Assembly: GCA_002509225.1 (NCBI GenBank)
Contig: DAHL01000035.1
Location: 1-16,494 of the forward strand
Length of the DNA stretch: 16,494 nucleotides
Direction: 5' to 3'
Source: Euryarchaeota archaeon UBA102
GTDB taxonomy: Archaea; Thermoplasmatota; Poseidoniia; MGIII; CG-Epi1
The notes beneath the pieces were generated by a model. That model saw nothing but the letters and a program-made list of their open reading frames with translations. It had not been told where the DNA came from and made no database searches. Shown piece after piece: positions 14,299 to 16,494 of the stretch. Both the position numbers and the translations under genes were made by a program. The stretch's first letter is position 1, and every line of letters starts with the position of its first letter.

Positions 14299-15771
14299 AT
14301 GGAAGGATACTGGCTACTTACACCTGAAATAATACTTCTGATTGGAGCTATGGTCACTCCAGGAATATATTTCATTACGAATAAAAATACCCAAATGTCA
14401 ACATATTTGGCAACTGTATTTCTAACGCTATCGTTCTTTGCTCTTTGGCTTACTTGGACTCCGCCATCAATGATGGGATTAACGGCTCATGAAATGATGA
14501 GTTATTCATTTTATGAAGGATATGAGTTAGATACTTTTTCACAACTATTCAAGACTCTCTTCATTCTCATCTCAATTGCTACTGCAATAATGAGTTTTAA
14601 TTATATTAAAGAAGATGAACATCAGGTAGAATATTTCACGCTATTAATTACAGCTACACTTGGAATGATGATTGTAGCTTCGGCTTCAAATTTAGTTTTA
14701 TTATTCATAGGTATAGAATTGTCTGCATTCAGTAGTTATGCTCTAGTTGCTTTCCGTAAGAAAGATGATTTATCAACTGAAGCTGGAACGAAATATGTCT
14801 TGATTGGGGCATTCTCTTCAGCTATGACGCTGTATGGAATTTCATTGATATATGCAGTTTCGGGAAGTTTGAATTTGGAAGAGATAAATGTAATCATGGA
14901 AAGCAAGGCTACCGATTTCTCTACACATATATTCATTTCAATATTATTCATAATAACTGGATTAGGTTTCAAAATATCTGCAGTTCCATTCCACTCTTGG
15001 GCTCCAGATGTCTATCAAGGTGCACCTACACCAATAACAATGTTCCTTGCAGCAGGAAGTAAAGCTGTTGGATTTGTTGCACTGTTCAAGATTTTCCTTG
15101 TTGCATTATCATCTGTTTCTGTTGAATGGGAAATAATGATGGGAATCCTCGCCATAGTAACTATGACGCTTGGAAATGTTGTTGCGATAACTCAAAATGA
15201 TATTGGTAGGATGTTGGCATATTCTTCAATTGCACAGGCAGGCTATATTCTGATAGCATTACCTGCGATGACTGAGCCTGCAGTTGCAGGTGCTATAGCG
15301 CACACAATAGTACATGCAGTAATGAAAGGTGGTGCATTTGTGATAGTAGCTGCAGTTGGAATGAGAGGAATGGGATACACTGTTGATTCTTTCAAGGGGT
15401 TACACAAACTTTCACCAGTTATGGCATTTTCAATGACTATCTGTTTATTGGCATTGATCGGAATGCCTCCTGTTGGTGGTTTCTTTACTAAGTTCTTCTT
15501 ATTCTATTACGTTTACCAAGCCAGTGCCGCTAAATCTTGGTTACTAATCCTAGTTATAGCCGGTATTTTGAATTCAGCAATATCACTCTATTATTATCTA
15601 AGAGTGATTAGAAACATGTATCTATTCGATCCAGAAGATTCTGAGATTCAATTCCCAGACTCTAGTAAATTCTTAGCAATTGTTGCAATGGTTACTTTAC
15701 TAGTTGTAGTACCGTTGTACTGGAATGATTTCTTCCAAATCTGTGAATACGCAGCAAGTAGAATTTTGTAA
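14299..15771 (+). CDS. nuoN: Complex I subunit N (NuoN, antiporter-like)
   Basis: This antiporter-like pump subunit lies next to NuoK in the membrane arm and has 490 residues, the normal length. Key residues are E140 in FIGIELSAFSSYALVAF, K225 in GFKISAVPFHSWAPDVYQ (followed by GAPTPITMF), and K255 in AAGSKAVGF. A further conserved region is NDIGRMLAYSSIAQAGYIL. It starts one base after the nuoM stop and is the last gene of the operon. No NuoE, F, G or F420H2-input gene follows. Its stop touches the stop of the convergent thioredoxin gene, so any terminator must lie within that gene. Confidence 0.97.
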   Translation: MEGYWLLTPEIILLIGAMVTPGIYFITNKNTQMSTYLATVFLTLSFFALWLTWTPPSMMGLTAHEMMSYSFYEGYELDTFSQLFKTLFILISIATAIMSFNYIKEDEHQVEYFTLLITATLGMMIVASASNLVLLFIGIELSAFSSYALVAFRKKDDLSTEAGTKYVLIGAFSSAMTLYGISLIYAVSGSLNLEEINVIMESKATDFSTHIFISILFIITGLGFKISAVPFHSWAPDVYQGAPTPITMFLAAGSKAVGFVALFKIFLVALSSVSVEWEIMMGILAIVTMTLGNVVAITQNDIGRMLAYSSIAQAGYILIALPAMTEPAVAGAIAHTIVHAVMKGGAFVIVAAVGMRGMGYTVDSFKGLHKLSPVMAFSMTICLLALIGMPPVGGFFTKFFLFYYVYQASAAKSWLLILVIAGILNSAISLYYYLRVIRNMYLFDPEDSEIQFPDSSKFLAIVAMVTLLVVVPLYWNDFFQICEYAASRIL

Positions 15772-16431
15772 CTAAAATCTCTTTTGGGATATCAAAACTA
15801 AAAGAGTAGATACGGCAATAATAGAAAGAGAAGGGATACTGAATCGTGATGAGTCTTCTTTCTCTTCTGGACAACTCGAAATAGTTCCACAAGTTTGGAT
15901 ATTAGCTATATTTGAACGTAAGTCATATTCAGGAATTGAGCCTCTTTCTAAAAAGTGTAAATAACCATCTGAATCAATAATAGCCGTTGTTGGAACGGGA
16001 AGAGCATCGTACATTTCAGCAACCTGTGAACTGTTGGTATCGATTGCATGTTGCCAATGATAACCTCGCTCAGTAGATAGGTTTTTGAGATCTGTATTAT
16101 TTTCATCGCGATCTACACCTATTGAAATAATTCTTACATTGAGTAAATCACCATCATTGATATCATTATTTATCGCCATTAGAGCACCGTCTGCCATATT
16201 CTTACAGAGGCCGCACCAAGTTGCCATCATTTCTATTATTACTAAATCGCCACGATAATCGGAAAGATTGAAAGTATTGTTCTCAGTATCTACTAATGTA
16301 AAATCTGGTGCTATTGAACCGACACTGGCCTCTAGTGGAGCTCGGTCAGGATTATCTTCACCCTCTTCAGCGATTGTGAAAGGTAAGCAACTGATTAGAA
16401 TGACTGAAATCAGCAACAGATTAAGATTCAT
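15772..16431 (-). CDS. Extracytoplasmic TlpA/ResA-like thioredoxin, C-terminally anchored
   Basis: This 219-residue protein has an N-terminal signal peptide (hydrophobic core LLLISVILISCLPF, cleavage near TIA-EE at 21). A peroxiredoxin/TlpA-type thioredoxin fold follows: GSIAPDFTLVDTENNTFNLS, then the strand LVIIEMMATWCGLCKNM with the redox pair C73/C76. The cis-proline is in the loop LPVPTTAIIDSDG (P147). A second pair, C181/C187, sits near the end. A hydrophobic segment (about 198-215) ending QKRF looks like a C-terminal membrane anchor. It should act outside the cytoplasmic membrane in disulfide reduction or metalloprotein maturation; the partner is unknown. It converges on nuoN with no gap. 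Confidence 0.85.
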   Translation of the reverse strand: MNLNLLLISVILISCLPFTIAEEGEDNPDRAPLEASVGSIAPDFTLVDTENNTFNLSDYRGDLVIIEMMATWCGLCKNMADGALMAINNDINDGDLLNVRIISIGVDRDENNTDLKNLSTERGYHWQHAIDTNSSQVAEMYDALPVPTTAIIDSDGYLHFLERGSIPEYDLRSNIANIQTCGTISSCPEEKEDSSRFSIPSLSIIAVSTLLVLISQKRF

Positions 16432-16446
16432 ATAGTAATCTTAATC
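16419..16446. repeat. Perfect 10-bp inverted repeat with the thioredoxin start codon in the loop
   Basis: GATTAAGATT at 16419-16428 and AATCTTAATC at 16437-16446 are exact reverse complements around an 8-base loop. On the minus-strand message the loop reads ACTATATG and ends with the start codon of the thioredoxin gene. The 5' arm contains the TAA of the preceding gene. This could hold back or couple translation as an RNA hairpin, or act as a DNA operator. The stem is AT-rich and so of modest stability. Confidence 0.5.
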
Positions 16447-16494
16447 GATGACGCTAATTACATCTTTCTCTTGAATGTAGTACTGTTTGAAGCG
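16441..16494 (-). CDS. C-terminal end of an unidentified gene (cut by the right edge)
   Basis: On the minus strand from the window edge, one frame reads RFKQYYIQEKDVISVID and stops at a TAA at 16443-16441, nine bases before the thioredoxin ATG. The composition and tight spacing resemble an upstream gene of the same operon. Seventeen residues are too few to name the protein, and a chance frame is possible. Confidence 0.4.
   Translation of the reverse strand, partial: RFKQYYIQEKDVISVID

Noticed and set aside
1..16494. tRNA or rRNA genes, insertion sequences, CRISPR arrays, integration sites
   Set aside because: No cloverleaf-like stems, repeat arrays, transposase motifs or long terminal repeats were seen. 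Coding genes fill almost the whole window.

Overview
The window looks like a piece of a chromosome from an uncultured, AT-rich, probably marine euryarchaeon of the Thermoplasmata side, most like Marine Group II/III (Poseidoniales-type). The evidence is the archaeal gene order eL18-uL13-uS9-RpoN, an archaeal-type pantoate/riboflavin/purine gene set, TATA-box promoters with very short or absent leaders, and a respiratory complex I operon that lacks the NADH-input subunits NuoE, NuoF and NuoG. The lineage is inferred from gene content, not from a search.

Left part (1-4381, all minus strand). Read in the direction of transcription, the order is panB (coenzyme A pathway), a JAMM/MPN+ metalloprotease, the riboflavin-pathway reductase, purN, then a clear TATA promoter and the ribosomal/RNA polymerase operon rpl18e-rpl13-rps9-rpoN. 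A HAD-family phosphatase, cut by the left edge, follows. Genes are almost back to back, with stop/start overlaps and Shine-Dalgarno sites inside the preceding gene.

Divergent control region (4370-4494). Promoters for panB (leftward) and for the nuo operon (rightward) share about 125 bases.

Right part (4495-15771, plus strand). This is one continuous complex I operon, nuoA-B-C-D-H-I-J(N half)-J(C half)-K-L-M-N. It should encode an 11-subunit-type, ion-pumping, quinone-reducing membrane complex (NuoJ is split over two genes) fed by something other than NADH through NuoEFG, plausibly ferredoxin or an unlinked input module. Four parts depart from the standard design. NuoI has four [4Fe-4S] motifs instead of two. 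The C-terminal half of NuoJ carries about 170 residues of tandem fibronectin-III-like repeats with six N-glycosylation sequons, placed between two membrane helices. NuoM carries an N-terminal signal peptide and an apparently intact type I copper (plastocyanin/halocyanin-like) domain. NuoA lacks the usual conserved glutamate of its second helix. The two added domains should both lie on the outer face of the membrane, so this complex I may interact with an extracytoplasmic electron carrier or surface structure. This is the most interesting content of the window.

Right edge (15772-16494, minus strand). A secreted or membrane-anchored TlpA/ResA-like thioredoxin converges on nuoN with no gap. It is preceded by the last codons of another gene, and a perfect 10-bp hairpin puts its start codon in the loop.
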